Below are positions 29,468 through 40,407 of a DNA stretch of 52,486 nt, in pieces. The position numbers and the translations under genes are program-made. The notes below the pieces were generated by a model, which was not told the DNA's origin, searched no databases, and saw only the letters and a list, made by a program, of their open reading frames with translations. The DNA is from Bremia lactucae (taxonomy: Eukaryota; Oomycota; Peronosporomycetes; Peronosporales; Peronosporaceae). Where the stretch lies: positions 1 through 52,486 of the forward strand of contig NW_027152056.1 in the NCBI RefSeq assembly GCF_004359215.1. The letters are read 5' to 3'. How positions within the stretch are numbered: position 1 is the stretch's first letter; each line of letters begins with the position of its first letter.

Positions 29468-30733
29468 TTATTTTGCCGCTGACTCCATGTCTTCCACAAG
29501 TCGAGAGCCGTGCTTTTTTGTAAGCCGCGCGGTTAGCATCTCTTTGAAATCATTCATGATAGCATTTTCACGCTGCTGCTTCTCCTCAAAGTTAATTAGC
29601 GCAAGAGCTCGTTTCTCTTCAGCAGTGTAGACCTGATTTTCTTTTCGTATGCGAACTGCATTCATGCGCTTGTGCCGACTGCCACTCATCACATAGCCCA
29701 AGTTTTCCAGGTTTTCAATTTCTTCACCATTCCAGCCTACTTCGCCACGACGTGGAATACGCATGTTCTTTTGCACAAACTGCGCGATAGCAGCCCCTTC
29801 ACCAGGGAGCAATGCCTTACCGTAATTCATGAGCGAACCAGCAATTGTTTCGTCGCCTGCACCTATAAGAGGCTTCGGTCCAATCTCATCGCCAGTCTCG
29901 TCATTATTTAGAGTCCTTTGCTCCGCTACTTGAGTATCGTTAGCTTTGCACTTCTCGCTTTCATTGATCTTGCTGCTGCTATCACGACTGTCGTCACTTG
30001 ATGTCCTTCTTTTCGACATATTTGAAGTCACCGGCTGATCGTGCTCATTGCCGCTGCAACTGCCATCGCTTTCGCTCCCGCTGTACGACCGAAGACGGTT
30101 GTCGTGCCTTCGCTTTTTCGGCCTCTTTTTGTTGTTGCTCTTGCTTCTATTTTTATGCTTTCCTTGATGTTTGGACTTCGACTTCGATTTTTTTTTGCTC
30201 TTGCTCTTGCATCGACGTCGCTCCTCCCCGATTCTTGTAATTGAGCTCTCTGAACTCGAATCTGCTCGCGACTCATCCGACACATTTGGCCGAGAAGGTG
30301 ACACGGATGGAGTAAGTTTCACCTTAGCTATCCTTTTCATCCTTTTCTTCACGGAAGGAGGGCTCGGAATGCCTGCCCAGATACTGAAATCAATCGCTTC
30401 TCGTTGTTGCTTTCTTTCTTCAAAAAAATCATCATCATTCTGTCCATTGTAGCCGTAACTTTTGCGAAACCTGCCACTCCTGCCCCTGCTCACGCTTAAG
30501 TCGATTGAAGGTCCATAGCGTCCCATTGGCTCTCGATTCCCATGTAACCGCGATGGTTCATGATGCCCTCGATGCGGAGAACGGGACCGCGACGGAGAGC
30601 ATTGACTTCTGCTAAGGCTTAAACGGCGCCTTGATCTTCGGTGAGGTGGGCGACTACGGCTGCGGTTACGGCTGCGGCTGCGGCTACGTCGACGAGACGG
30701 ACTTCGGTAGCGTCGACGATGGCTCGACGACAT
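29468..30733 (-). CDS. NKAP: NKAP-type RS-rich nuclear protein (SynMuv-product domain)
   Basis: A single exon of 421 residues. The N-terminal ~55 residues are an Arg-Ser-rich tract ([20 protein letters not shown]) typical of splicing-linked proteins, and a Lys/Ser-rich region follows at about 170-230. The C-terminal ~110 residues match the NKAP/SynMuv domain: [60 protein letters not shown]. In animals NKAP is a nuclear RNA-binding protein acting in transcriptional repression and splicing; the oomycete role is inferred. The start ATG at 30731-30733 precedes the RS tract. Its promoter is interrupted by a solo LTR 67 bp upstream. The gene converges with ALDH7A1. Confidence 0.9.
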   Translation of the reverse strand: MSSSHRRRYRSPSRRRSRSRSRNRSRSRPPHRRSRRRLSLSRSQCSPSRSRSPHRGHHEPSRLHGNREPMGRYGPSIDLSVSRGRSGRFRKSYGYNGQNDDDFFEERKQQREAIDFSIWAGIPSPPSVKKRMKRIAKVKLTPSVSPSRPNVSDESRADSSSESSITRIGEERRRCKSKSKKKSKSKSKHQGKHKNRSKSNNKKRPKKRRHDNRLRSYSGSESDGSCSGNEHDQPVTSNMSKRRTSSDDSRDSSSKINESEKCKANDTQVAEQRTLNNDETGDEIGPKPLIGAGDETIAGSLMNYGKALLPGEGAAIAQFVQKNMRIPRRGEVGWNGEEIENLENLGYVMSGSRHKRMNAVRIRKENQVYTAEEKRALALINFEEKQQRENAIMNDFKEMLTARLTKKHGSRLVEDMESAAK

Positions 30734-30795
30734 TTATCTCTTCGGAATTCAATAAAACATCAAAATATTATCTATGGAGGGTATTCAACAAGACG

Positions 30796-31257
30796 TCAGA
30801 TGTAACGGGGTGTATCGCTACATAAAATTAACACTTAAAGGTTGTTAAATAATATATTATCTAAAAGGTAGATAACATTTAGAGGATATTACTTTATATA
30901 GTAATGTTCAGTATTAGTATCCATAAATAGGTATAGACCGTTATATCTATTTATTCCGCAGACTAATCAGCTGTAGAGATAAACAAAGAGAGATACAGAC
31001 AAGATAAAAATAAGAATTCAGTTACATGTTTAGTATCAGATAATAATTAAGTTAGCATTTACAAGATAGAAAGAGAGACACTTAATTATAATAATACATT
31101 TTTCATTTGACCCTCTTTAAGCTAGTTACCTTAAAGAGAGTCTTCCTCTGCACGTACTAGTGTACGTGAAATAACGTAAGGCACCACTCGCAACTGAAGC
31201 AGTGCGAAGTGGACTTGTACTGAAGCAGTACAAGTCGTAGTGCCCCGTTAAATCAGA
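30796..31257. repeat. 5-bp target-site duplication flanking a solo LTR
   Basis: TCAGA at 30796-30800 and again at 31253-31257, exactly bordering the LTR. Five bases is the usual duplication for Gypsy integrases. It shows a real insertion followed by LTR-LTR recombination. Confidence 0.85.
30801..31252 (+). repeat. Solo family I LTR in the NKAP 5' region
   Basis: 452 bp, from TGTAACGGGGTGTATC to CCCCGTTAAA (last CA mutated to AA). No internal element sequence is attached on either side. Its own transcription direction is away from NKAP. It carries the two adjacent palindromes near its 3' end. Confidence 0.9.
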
Positions 31258-31914
31258 TCATGACCAGCTTAGCGATCCCAATATGCGATTTAAGTCTAAA
31301 AAAACCACCGTAGCATTATGCAATCCACCTCGTAGGCCTCTTTCTTCGCTGCTCACGGCACCTTACGCTAATTAACGTCACACGCCCGAAGCAACATGCA
31401 ATTATTATTTTTCCTTTTTTTCTCCTTATCCTCCTGGACCTCACACATCAGCATCGCTGATGCATATAACAACAACATTTACTTTTCGAATTGACTTTAT
31501 CTTTTGTCAGTTCTATAGTTATGGTTACACCAGATGAAATTATTAAGTGGGCCGAGTAGCGTAATTAGAATTAAAAGTGATGAACAACCGATCATTATTC
31601 GCTAGCATTCTACTGTTGCAATCGGCCTTGCCATAATGTGTTGCGATGATCTAGAGAATTAGCGGACATCGTAGAAAGAGGGGTGACCTGAATTTCTTAC
31701 ATTCGATAAGACTTTGTGTTGTAATCGGCTTTTCAAAATTTGCTTCATTTCGCGTTTTGATTGTCCGCCGTTCTGGTCGACAATTTCACAAAAGACTACC
31801 CGTTGCTCTGCTTAGCTTTCTCGTAAATTGATGAGACCGTAACTCTTCGCTGCTAACAAAAATATTTCATTGTTTTGCGATTGCATCATAGTAAAATGGA
31901 TAAACGTGAAGCAA
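31258..31914. other. Host-like sequence, no gene seen
   Basis: Unique-looking DNA between the solo LTR and the next retroelement. It probably includes the original upstream region of NKAP. All frames are short; there is a T-rich run near 31415-31430. Confidence 0.5.
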
Positions 31915-32159
31915 TTAATATTTTCTCTTGATTGCTAGCGATCAATAAAAAGACGTTTTTTACCGAGATGACCACCAAGGACAGTATCGGGTGCCTCATA
32001 GAGGATTCGTACTTCAAATCTATGGCAAAATCTGATGCGTCACAGACGACACTGAAAGGCCAATTTGGATTCGGCAGTGTCAGAATCGGGGCATGGATAA
32101 GACTAACCTTAACTACTTGAAACACATTATGTTCGGTGCTAGTCCAGCACCTTTCTGTA

Positions 32160-32759
32160 TCCTTTTTTTAGGAAATTAGATAGTGCCTAGCAATATCAAC
32201 GTAATTTTCGCTATATCTGTGAAAAAAATTGGCGAGACCCAATCACTAATGCAAATCCTTTCGGTTTTAGGGGCCGGACAATATACTAAGTCTTTTACCT
32301 TAGCATCACCTTAAGGCGTCGCTTCTTAATGAAGCAGCCTAAGAAAGGAATTTCGTCTGCGCCAGAAAAGCATTTAGATGCATTGGTATACAATTTATTT
32401 GCGCGCATACACTCGAGCACTGCGCGCAAATAATCTAAATGGTTTTCCATATCCGACCGAGCCTGCTCCGCACGACTATGGGCAAAAATGTCATGAAAAA
32501 AAGTCATTGTACATCCCACTATATTGTTCTGAAGAACATCCTTTTTAGGAATGGGGGTTTGTGCTGGTATAGTGGCAGCATTAAGCTTATTATAAGCATG
32601 TACAATGCGCCATTTACCATTTCGCTTTTTGACACATAATGTCGGTGTCGAATGAGGACATTTGCTCTCTCGTACCATTCCAGCCTCGTGCTTAGCACGG
32701 AAGAAATCGCCAATCACTTTACACTGTTCACTTGGTAAAGGCCACTGTCGTTGACACAA
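32160..32759 (-). pseudogene. Family II RT with internal deletion
   Basis: Fingers RQWPLPSEQCKVIGDFFRAK, RMVRESKCPHSTPT and WRIVHAYNKLNAATIPAQT are present. After a jump at about 32495 the sequence continues FFHDIFAHSRAEQ, where HDIF replaces the DDIF catalytic box. About 300 bp of palm are missing relative to 2640-3455, so polymerase activity is excluded. Confidence 0.82.
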
Positions 32760-33713
32760 TATTCGGTTGCCGGGACGAAGTCAATTTCATGACGAACACC
32801 TCTATCCGGAGGTAAAAGAGATGGTGGATTGGTACATACCACATCCTGGAATTCCTTAATCAAGGAATTTCATGGACCCAAAGGATTTTTAAGGATCGAC
32901 GACCCACTCCGCGGACTAAGTGCAGCTTTGTGTCATCCAGAACAGCTTCGTCTAGAAGTGACGAAGAGTTTGGCTCTATTGTTGGTCGACTGACCACCAT
33001 CTCAGATAAGTCGCCAGTTTATAAGGCTCGACCGCACTCATCAATAGACATTTCGTCTAGCTCTAAAGAGCACGTATCGAAGGGATTGCCGCAAGGCTAA
33101 TTTCTCCCTCAATGTTACCGGTTAAACCATTTACAAGCGTGTGTATTTGCTCACTCGTATTACTTTGTGGAGGGTGTAAACGCTTCGCGTATCCCCTGTC
33201 TTGGAGTAGAGACAATACGCCTCTTAGAGGCCGGGACATTCTTGTCTCCGAATTTTCCAGCCTGTATTGGTTCTACGTCAGGCATGGTGTCTAATTCGAC
33301 ATCCGACAAGGAGTCAGGTAAATCAACTTCCTTATCCAGCGAACGTTTTACGTGTCGCTTTGCGTGCATTAAAAGTGTTTTTTTACACAAATGCCCTGGC
33401 GAACCGCCAATAGTGTCAGTAGTGACACTCAATATGGTGCCACCTCGGTCGACCACACTCGGTGGGCTTAGACGCACCACTCCACGTATACCGGGGATAT
33501 TGATCTCTTGATGCCCTGGCGAATCGCCGAATATGTCATTATTGACACTAAGTACGGTGCCACCTCGCCGACCACACTCGGTGGACTTATACGCGCCACT
33601 CCGCGTGTCTCAGGGATATTTCACCCTTGATGACTCGGCCTTAGGCCTACAGTGCTTTCAGCATTCAATGAATCGTTATTACAACGAGTGTCACTCGACG
33701 GAGTACGTGCCGT

Positions 33714-34800
33714 TTAACCCCCTTTTTCTGAGACGGGCTTAGAATTAATGTTTTCAACATTGGAGTTTATTGACTTAGACATTCCAATGTCTAAAACACT
33801 GACAGACCCATTCAATGATCCGCGCCAATAGCACTTTTGTTGCAAAGCAAAGGTGGGTTCATGACTCTCCAAAACTTTGCTAGGAACATTGCGTGTGGCG
33901 CCTAAGGTCTTAACCTCCAATCGATCTATGGCTCATGGCGTTCATTTTAGGCCATACCCCCAAGGATGTCATCATATCTTGAATCCAAATCAAGGACGAG
34001 ACAATATTCCGTAATCTCAAAGTCCAGAAACTTTATGCCTAAGTTCAATAAAACTTTGGGAACAGTGACACGAGTCCCAGTCGCTAAGCGAACAGTGATT
34101 GTATCACTTTCATGCGCTTTAAGCGCCTCAAAGTATTGTTGATTTCCTTCAAAGGAAACGACGTCGAGCATGTTGCAAGACGCTCATGGATCAATTAAAA
34201 TTGACCTTGGCTTATCAAAGCCCTTCACTGTCGCTTGAGCGACTAACAAGCCAGGCTTGTACTCTCGCCCCGTGCCATTTAACACTGAGCTAATTGGGGC
34301 TAGGTTCTGTTTACTCTCACCTCCTAGAGGTTCAACAGAGCCTAAATCTTCCTCAGTAGAGCGCCCCGCATCTGCTGGGTACCAACGTTTTCCTGCACAG
34401 TACCAGATCTCTGGTATAGGTCGGAATTGGTGCACTTTCGAGCTTGACGGGTATTTTGTAGGGCACAGGCTGGACGTTAATGTTTTGTGCTTCCGCACAT
34501 ATAGCACCTACGGATGCGATTACGATGTTCCACAGCTTGAAACGCCGCTTCTCCTTCCTCAACGAAGCTTAGATCCATGAAATCCGGTCTATTAGACGGT
34601 ACCCATGTGATCGAAGAGCTTGTTCGGTAGACAGGCGTGCAAACCGAGCAGACTTTAAAACGAACTTAGCGCGTAGCGCTATGACAACTGCCTCTTCGAA
34701 AGTAGCAGGGTGAGATTAGAATAATTCCGTCCGGTCAACACCATCATTGAGCGCCCCCATAAAGATTGTTACGACAATTGCTTCTTGCACCGGGTCTTAA
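33714..34800 (-). pseudogene. Family II gag end, nucleocapsid and protease, broken
   Basis: Frames 34507-34184 and 34171-33947 carry the protease lead-in (LLVAQATVKGFDKPRSILID) and FEITEYCLVLDLDSRYDDIL. The D-S-G strand is cut by a stop just after ILIDP. The CCHC knuckle region (34480-34560) is degraded. The linker 33160-33510 mirrors 3800-4135. Confidence 0.75.
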
Positions 34801-34858
34801 TGCATATGCAATGAGAGTTTTCAACTCCTGGACATAGTCCCTTAGGGTTCGTTTACCC

Positions 34859-34935
34859 CTTGCGAATTGATCTGCGAGAGATAGAAGCCTTTACAAGGTA
34901 TATACTCTCGGGCACTAGTTGCCACTTGGTTCTGT
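34859..34935 (+). repeat. Family II LTR fragment
   Basis: About 77 bp match the reverse complement of 39005-39085 inside the complete LTR. It sits between a family II fragment and a family I RT, so it marks a composite breakpoint. Confidence 0.65.
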
Positions 34936-35773
34936 GTACGGAAAGTCCTGTTCACGCATAAGGATCTGATAAAAGCTATCCATCAGATCCATTGAAGAAA
35001 AGATGGCACTCTAAGACATATCATCTATTATTACGTCTTTTCTAGGTATCGGCGTTTGAGCCGGTACCGTTGCAGCATTCAGTTTATTGAATGCGTGTAC
35101 TATCCGCCACCCTCCTGTGGCCTTTCGTACACAGAAGGTCGGAAAGCTATGTAGGGGGGGGGGTTGACTCCCTCACATGGCCCGCTTTTAATCGATCGAT
35201 AAAGCATTTATCGATCACAAGTACTTGTTCACGATGAAGTGGCCACTGCTTCATGACACAGTACTTCGAGCCCGGTTTGAGCTCGATCTCATGTCGAGTG
35301 CCTTTATCCTTAGGCAACTCGCATGGAACTGCTTCAGGGAATACATCCCTGAATTCAATCAAATCCTTGTATAACGGATTTGTTTTAAGTGACTCCCAGC
35401 ATTGAGTAGTACACCTCATATTCCAAGCCTTTACACCGAGGACACTTCCGTCCATCGATGAGCTGCTGAGAACCCGTTCGTTCTCTGCAAAAATTACCGC
35501 TGACCGAATGTCGGTTACGTAATCGTCCTCTGTGACGAGTACGCAGATCTGCTTGATTGTACCACAATGCAGATCTCTCAAGAACCGCTTGGGTTCTAGG
35601 GTTGATAGTTGAGTTATCTCCGAAGTTAACTTCGAAGGCGCATACAGATCAAGAGTATAAGCGCCTACTCTTGATCCGTCATTATTAAAGACATTCAATG
35701 TCTCGGTTTCTTCCTGGGATTTAACCACAGGCTGCCGAGGGATCAATCCCTCGGGATGCTGAAGTCTAGTCAC
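34936..35773 (-). pseudogene. Family I protease-RT linker and RT fingers
   Basis: The 208-codon frame 35773-35147 is uninterrupted: LHCGTIKQICVLVTEDDYVT, KTNPLYKDLIEFRDVFPEAV, GSKYCVMKQWPLHREQ. It breaks at a G-run (35155-35163), after which RT continues as GWRIVHAFNKLNAATVPAQT. The palm with YxDD is absent. Confidence 0.8.
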
Positions 35774-36537
35774 TTCAGCATTAATTTTTTGAGGAGGTTC
35801 CTCCTCAAGTACGTTGGACTTATTCCCTCAACGTCTTCCGACTGTGATTGCGCTATTATAGTCGGGTCCTCTCCGGTCGACTCTCTACTTGACCTAGGAT
35901 CATCGTGTTTTCCATTTTGGACAACCGGTATCTTCCTTGAATGTCGCCCACTAGGCGTACATTCATGTCTCAATCCACTCGACTTCTTCGAGTGGTGGAC
36001 CTTCGGCGCTGCCTGTGCATTAGCACAGCCGCCGGCAGCTGACTCCACAGTGTGATTAGTAATCACACTGTGATCTTGTGCAGTTGTACTAACGACCGTA
36101 CCACAAGTGAGGCCATCGCACTCACTCGTAGTACATCCACACGCTTGTGGACGCTCCAAGACGTTCATCAGATGGCCATCTGATGAACAAGTGGCAGGCA
36201 TCTTTACGGATCGATGCTGCCAGCTGATCCTTGGCTCGTATTTTCTGAGCCAAGGTAAACCTAGGATGACATCAAATTTGTCATTCAAATCCAGTACGAT
36301 AAAAAAATCATCATCGTACTGTAAATCTCTTAACGTGTAGTGAAATTTCACTACGCGTTTCATTACTGTTATCGATGCGCCTGTCGCTAGACGCACCGTC
36401 ATCCTCGTTGGGGGGATGTCGCGCTCAACATATTTGAGCTTACGACCCTCTAGCGACTGGCGAAGAATAAAGTTATTCGACGCTCCGCAGTCCATTAGGG
36501 CTCTAAGTAATAAATCATTTGTCACTTTTAATATCAA
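35770..36537 (-). CDS. Family I aspartic protease and linker, intact frame
   Basis: A 255-codon frame. LMDCGASNNF is the active-site strand, DDFFIVLDLNDKFDVILGLPW the flap-to-core segment. An extra Phe from an A-run at 36302-36308 appears in DDDFFIV. The linker has paired Cys residues (CGCTTSECDGLTCG) that could bind metal. Confidence 0.75.
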   Translation of the reverse strand: MILKVTNDLLLRALMDCGASNNFILRQSLEGRKLKYVERDIPPTRMTVRLATGASITVMKRVVKFHYTLRDLQYDDDFFIVLDLNDKFDVILGLPWLRKYEPRISWQHRSVKMPATCSSDGHLMNVLERPQACGCTTSECDGLTCGTVVSTTAQDHSVITNHTVESAAGGCANAQAAPKVHHSKKSSGLRHECTPSGRHSRKIPVVQNGKHDDPRSSRESTGEDPTIIAQSQSEDVEGISPTYLRRNLLKKLMLK

Positions 36538-36619
36538 GGTGATGATTCACGTAATGATTGTGTGTCTGGAGCAACTTAGTCAAGAGATTTGCAAATTCTC
36601 TTGAGGTTGCTGGAGCAGT

Positions 36620-37640
36620 AGGGCGTTGCGCCCCTACGGACCCCGACCGTTTTTTGGCGGTCCGCCTCGCCGTTGCGATTTCGCAACAATCGGACCCGCG
36701 ACCGTTGCCTTTTTGGCATTCAGTCCAAAATTACGTTCAGTACCTCTCGGTACTGAGCGTAGTGTCCTAAGTTTTGACAGCGATTGCATTGCTGCAATCG
36801 CTTGTTGTTTGGAAAGCGAGGTTTCTCTCGACATAAGAGGTCCATGGCTTCTGGACCTCCCAGTTCGTGTCGTCTTGAGGACGATATGATCACGAACTAG
36901 CTTGAGCCTGTCTCAAGCTAAAGTCCTCCTGTTCCGCAACGTAAATTGCTTCTTCAAGCGTATCCAGTTCCAAGCAGAACAGGTGGGTCTTTACGAGACC
37001 ATCCGTAAGACCTTACATGAACACCATAATCAGCTTGTGTTCATGAACTGGGTTATTCGTTATACAACTCGCTATGAGTCGTATGTGCTGGGCATATGCG
37101 TTCAGATCACGCTTGCCTTGCTTGAGTTCAGAAGCTCTAATCGAGCTCTGAACTCAGCCCCAGGCGGTTCAAACGTCTGTTTGTCGGCCTTTAAAAGCAT
37201 CTAGCGACCCAAAGACATATGGTTCGAGCAACTTAAGGCCTAGTGCCCAAGTTTTGGCACGACCTGCCAAATTTAATTGAGCAAATGCGACTTGCATTTG
37301 CTCGTCGACGATGTGACGTGCCCTTATGGCATCGTCCAACTCGACAAACCATCTCAAGAGGGAGTCTTCTTCGACTCCCCTATACTTAGAGATGTCAATC
37401 TTTAAGGTTTCGGGACGACGCGTGTGCGTCATTCCAGGTACAGGGGTCTGTACCTGTTGTAACTTCAACAGTTCTGCCTTATGAGAGCCTTGCTAATTCA
37501 GCAAGGCTATCTTTTCCCTCATCCGTCAAGTTCATGTTGTATAAACTCCGCGATGGCTGAATGGAGGGCATCTCTGTCCAAACCGGACAGCATGGCCAAG
37601 ATGGCATCGATCCCTTCGGTCGTACTCATTCGTTCGATCG
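36620..37640 (-). pseudogene. Family I gag and nucleocapsid, broken
   Basis: The core frame 37468-37169 reads KIDISKYRGVEEDSLLRWFV, ELDDAIRARHIVDEQMQVAF, LNLAGRAKTWALGLKL, a retrotrans_gag domain. The C-terminal part 36834-36634 is basic with Gly-Arg runs after a degraded knuckle. The start lies near 37640 after several stops. Confidence 0.8.
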
Positions 37641-37765
37641 CACTCTGTTCTATGTCACTTAGAAAGGAGTAGCTGTCACAAGATGCGTATTTCCATTATC
37701 ATCTAACATGTACATGTTAGATGATGGAACTGTTCTCTTTGGACGGACTACAAAGTGCTACCAGG

Positions 37766-38205
37766 TGTAACGGGGCACTGCCGACTTGTACTGCTTCAGT
37801 ACAAGTCCACTTCGCACTGCCTCAGTGCGAGTGGTGCCTCACGTCACTTCACCTACACGAGTACGTGCAGCGGAAGACTCTCTTTTCTACACTTGCTTTA
37901 AAGAGTATTAATTAAAAACTGTTTTTATATATAATAAGTTTTTCTTGTCTTTCTACTTAATACTAACTTAATTATAAACTAATACAAAACATGTACTAAA
38001 AGTCTTATCTGTCTTTCTCTTTGCGCGCGTCCAGCGCTAACTGGACCGCGGAGAAAGTAGATATAATGGTCTATATCTACCAATGGATAAGCTTTTAGAA
38101 TATCACCATGTAAAGTAATATTCTCCAAATATTAATAACCTTTTAGATAATATATTAATTAACAACCTTAAACTGTAAATTTCATGTAACGATACACCCG
38201 TTACA
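37766..38205 (-). repeat. Family I LTR (5' LTR), 440 bp
   Basis: On the minus strand it starts TGTAACGGGTGTATCG and ends GTGCCCCGTTACA. Directly inside it the primer site reads CCTGGTAGCACTTTGTAGTC (37746-37765). The palindromes lie at about 37780-37835. Confidence 0.9.
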
Positions 38206-38345
38206 ATGAGGACGCTCGGTGGGCATACGACTTGTATATTTTCCATGGTTTAACGCCTTACTGACTTGATTGCCCTTGCCCTTCCTGATTAATTTGGCTG
38301 GCAGACGCGAAATATTGTTTAAATAGTTCACATCGATAGCTCATC
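38206..38345. other. 140-bp spacer between inverted LTRs
   Basis: Sequence between two family I LTRs that point away from each other. No ORF or element motif; possibly host DNA. Confidence 0.5.
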
Positions 38346-38783
38346 TGTAACGGGGTGTATCGTACATGAAATTAACACTCAAAGGTTGTTAATTAATATA
38401 TTATCTAAAAGGTAGATAATATTTGGAGAAAATTACTTTACATGGTGATATTCTAAAAGCTTATCCATTGGTAGATATAGACCATTATATCTACTTTCTC
38501 CGCGGTCCAGTCAGCGCTGGACGCGCGCAAAGAGAGAGACAGATAAGACGATATACATGTTTTGTATTTATTTATAATTAAGTTAGTATTGAATAGATAG
38601 AAATAGAAGAACTTAAGTTTATTAAATACAGTTTCCTTCTAACCCTCTTTAAAGCAAATGTTTAAAGAGAGTCTTCCTCTGCACGTATTAGCGCACGTGA
38701 AGTGACGTTAGTCACCACTCGCACTGAAGCAGTGCGAAGTGGCCTTGTACTGATGCAGTAAAGTCGGCAGTGCCCCGTCACTT
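38346..38783 (+). repeat. Family I LTR, solo or truncated
   Basis: TGTAACGGGGTGTATCG at the left end; the right end is degraded (CCCCGTCAC). No polypurine tract on the left and no primer site on the right, so probably a solo LTR. No clear target duplication was found. Confidence 0.8.
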
Positions 38784-38855
38784 GTGACTCTGATAGCGAT
38801 TGAAAGCTAACGAAATATACTTATTGCTAAGCCAATGTCGTACTCAGCATTGAAC

Positions 38856-39338
38856 TGTAGCGGAGCTACCTCGCTTCTAAAGTCAGAGGAAGACTTTAAA
38901 CTCAAAGAGTCTCTTAATTCTATAGTACTAATGGAATTAACAACTCAAGAAGGAGTCGTACACGCTATAAAGCTTGATGAGTCCTATTTTAGGGATTCAG
39001 GGGTTCGTAGAACCAAGTGGCAACTAGTGCCCAAGAGGATATACCTTAGTAAGGCTTCTATCTCTTACAGATCAATGCGCAAGCCTTAGGAATGCACTTA
39101 ACGCTTCGCAATTAAGAGGGGAACTGCACTTTATTAAATTAATTAATTTAAAACTTTACCCTAGCTAATTAAAATATATTTCGGCCGCCAGCTTTATATC
39201 TGGCGGCGACCACATTTGCTACTCATTATACATGGGATTTATTTAATTAATTATTTTAGAATAGGATAAAAGGTAATTTTACCTTTTAAGTAAATCTACC
39301 ACAACAACGGATCTCCAACCGATGTGTGCCCCATTACA
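38856..39338 (-). repeat. Family II LTR (3' LTR), 483 bp
   Basis: On the minus strand it starts TGTAATGGGGCACAC and ends GCTCCGCTACA. On its right the minus strand reads AATGGGAAAGGG, a polypurine tract, so it is the 3' LTR of a minus-strand element whose body lies at 39339-40407. Confidence 0.85.
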
Positions 39339-40407
39339 CCCTTTCCCATTAGACTGTTGACACCAAGTGACAACATTCTCTTCATTTCCTATTTGGGGTT
39401 GGAACCAAAACAGCAAACTCTTTTGTTGTGTTTTGCTTTCCCTTTGTCCCATTGACAATTAAGCGTGAGTCACACTCTTAGCACCTTCCTCGACGATGAG
39501 GGAATGGTGGACTTTACAAGTCACACTCCAGTAGAGGATGAGGAACAAGAGCGTCGCTCTTGCACGCTTTCTCCTTCAGATGAACGTCGGCGGTCCCGAA
39601 TCCGTTTCCAGAACGTGGTGTCGCTGATGTCCTAACTGCATTGAGCAGCCTGTTAAATATTTAATTGGTTTATGCACAGGACCCTGAGTCAAACATTATT
39701 ACAAATCTGCTCAACGAAGAGCAAGAGCGGGCAATCCTCATAGAGTAACAAGCTCGTCGTCGAGCTGCCGAGATAGCGAAAGCTAATGCTCATTGTGAAT
39801 ATAGATTCACTCCGCTTAGTACGGAAGAGCATCTCAAAGAGATCGCGGGTCACAGCTTGGTCTCTGGACCTCCGGTGCCACGGCGAGGACGCGGCGGTGA
39901 CCGCGACGCTCTTCATGAGCGATATGTTACGCCAGAAGTAATGACGCGAGGTCAGTATCTGACGTGTTTACGTGATCAAGCCCGTGGGGTTTCGGTGACC
40001 TATATGAGGGAAATTCTGATGGTTTTGTTTCCAAACGAAACATCGGGCCCGCCGTCTCCGCAATATTTGAAATATTAAAGAGTCTGTGGATGTGGCTGAT
40101 GTTCTTTTGGAACGGAAGCGTCGCTTCGATTTCGCCAAGCTTAAGGCCCAAGGCCAGTTGCGTTCGGCATTTATGCCACGAAACGAAGAAAGGTCTAGCC
40201 AATATTTCTGTGTTTCACCGTGGCTCGAAGCCGCACTGAGGCTATAGATCCACCTAATGTCACTTCTAGTGGTGGAAAGCGTTTTTTGACGCGAGTTGAC
40301 CCTGAGCTTGGCGCTCAAAAAAGTCAACGGCGTACGGGCAATCTTGCCGAAGAGGGGTACCCCAGCCACTTCACCAGATACTGGTATTAGCCCTTACGAC
40401 GACAACC
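39339..40407 (-). mobile_element. Family II element, 3' end (chromodomain tail, antisense ORF region)
   Basis: Minus-strand element body with its 3' LTR at 38856-39338. The chromodomain tail of pol is at about 40370-40250 (TTRSDIRWIYSLSAAS as at 200-110). Between it and the polypurine tract lies the antisense ORF. At about 40407 it is joined to a plus-strand family I gag. Confidence 0.75.
39472..40247 (+). pseudogene. Antisense ORF of family II, longest copy, with breaks
   Basis: The plus frame begins near 39472 (SHTLSTFLDDEGMVDFTSHT) and runs to a stop at 39631; it resumes after a possible intron or gap at 39681 (PESNIITNLLNEEQERAILI), has one TAA at 39747-39749, then continues LSTEEHLKEIAGHSLVSGPP, RYVTPEVMTRGQYLTCLRDQ, SVTYMREILMVLFPNE. 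After a +1 shift near 40075 it ends VLLERKRRFDFAKLKAQGQL ... LEAALRL at 40247. Charged, no recognised domain. It faces pol. Confidence 0.5.

Larger units (their letters stand above)
31915..34858 (-). mobile_element. Family II Gypsy fragment, gag to RNase H
   Basis: Minus strand. Gag end (34600-34850), nucleocapsid and protease, linker, RT, and the first part of RNase H (about 32125-31915, PNWPFSVVCDASDFAI). It matches 2300-5330 in order. Both LTRs, the integrase and the chromodomain are missing. Confidence 0.85.
34936..38205 (-). mobile_element. Family I Gypsy element, 5' half
   Basis: Minus strand from the 5' LTR (37766-38205): primer site, gag, knuckle, protease, linker and RT fingers. It is truncated at about 34936 within RT (ILMREQDFPYTEP) by other element fragments. 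The order and sequence match 40408-43800. Confidence 0.85.

Noticed and set aside
30171..30452. Plus-strand frames opposite the NKAP gene with repeated Phe/Ser
   Set aside because: They are the reverse of the Lys/Ser- and Arg/Ser-rich coding sequence of NKAP.
31415..31435. T-rich run resembling a polypyrimidine tract before an exon
   Set aside because: No coding sequence follows on either strand.
35155..35163. G-run that looks like a polypurine tract
   Set aside because: It lies inside RT coding sequence on the wrong strand for the element, with no LTR next to it; it is simply a frameshift site.
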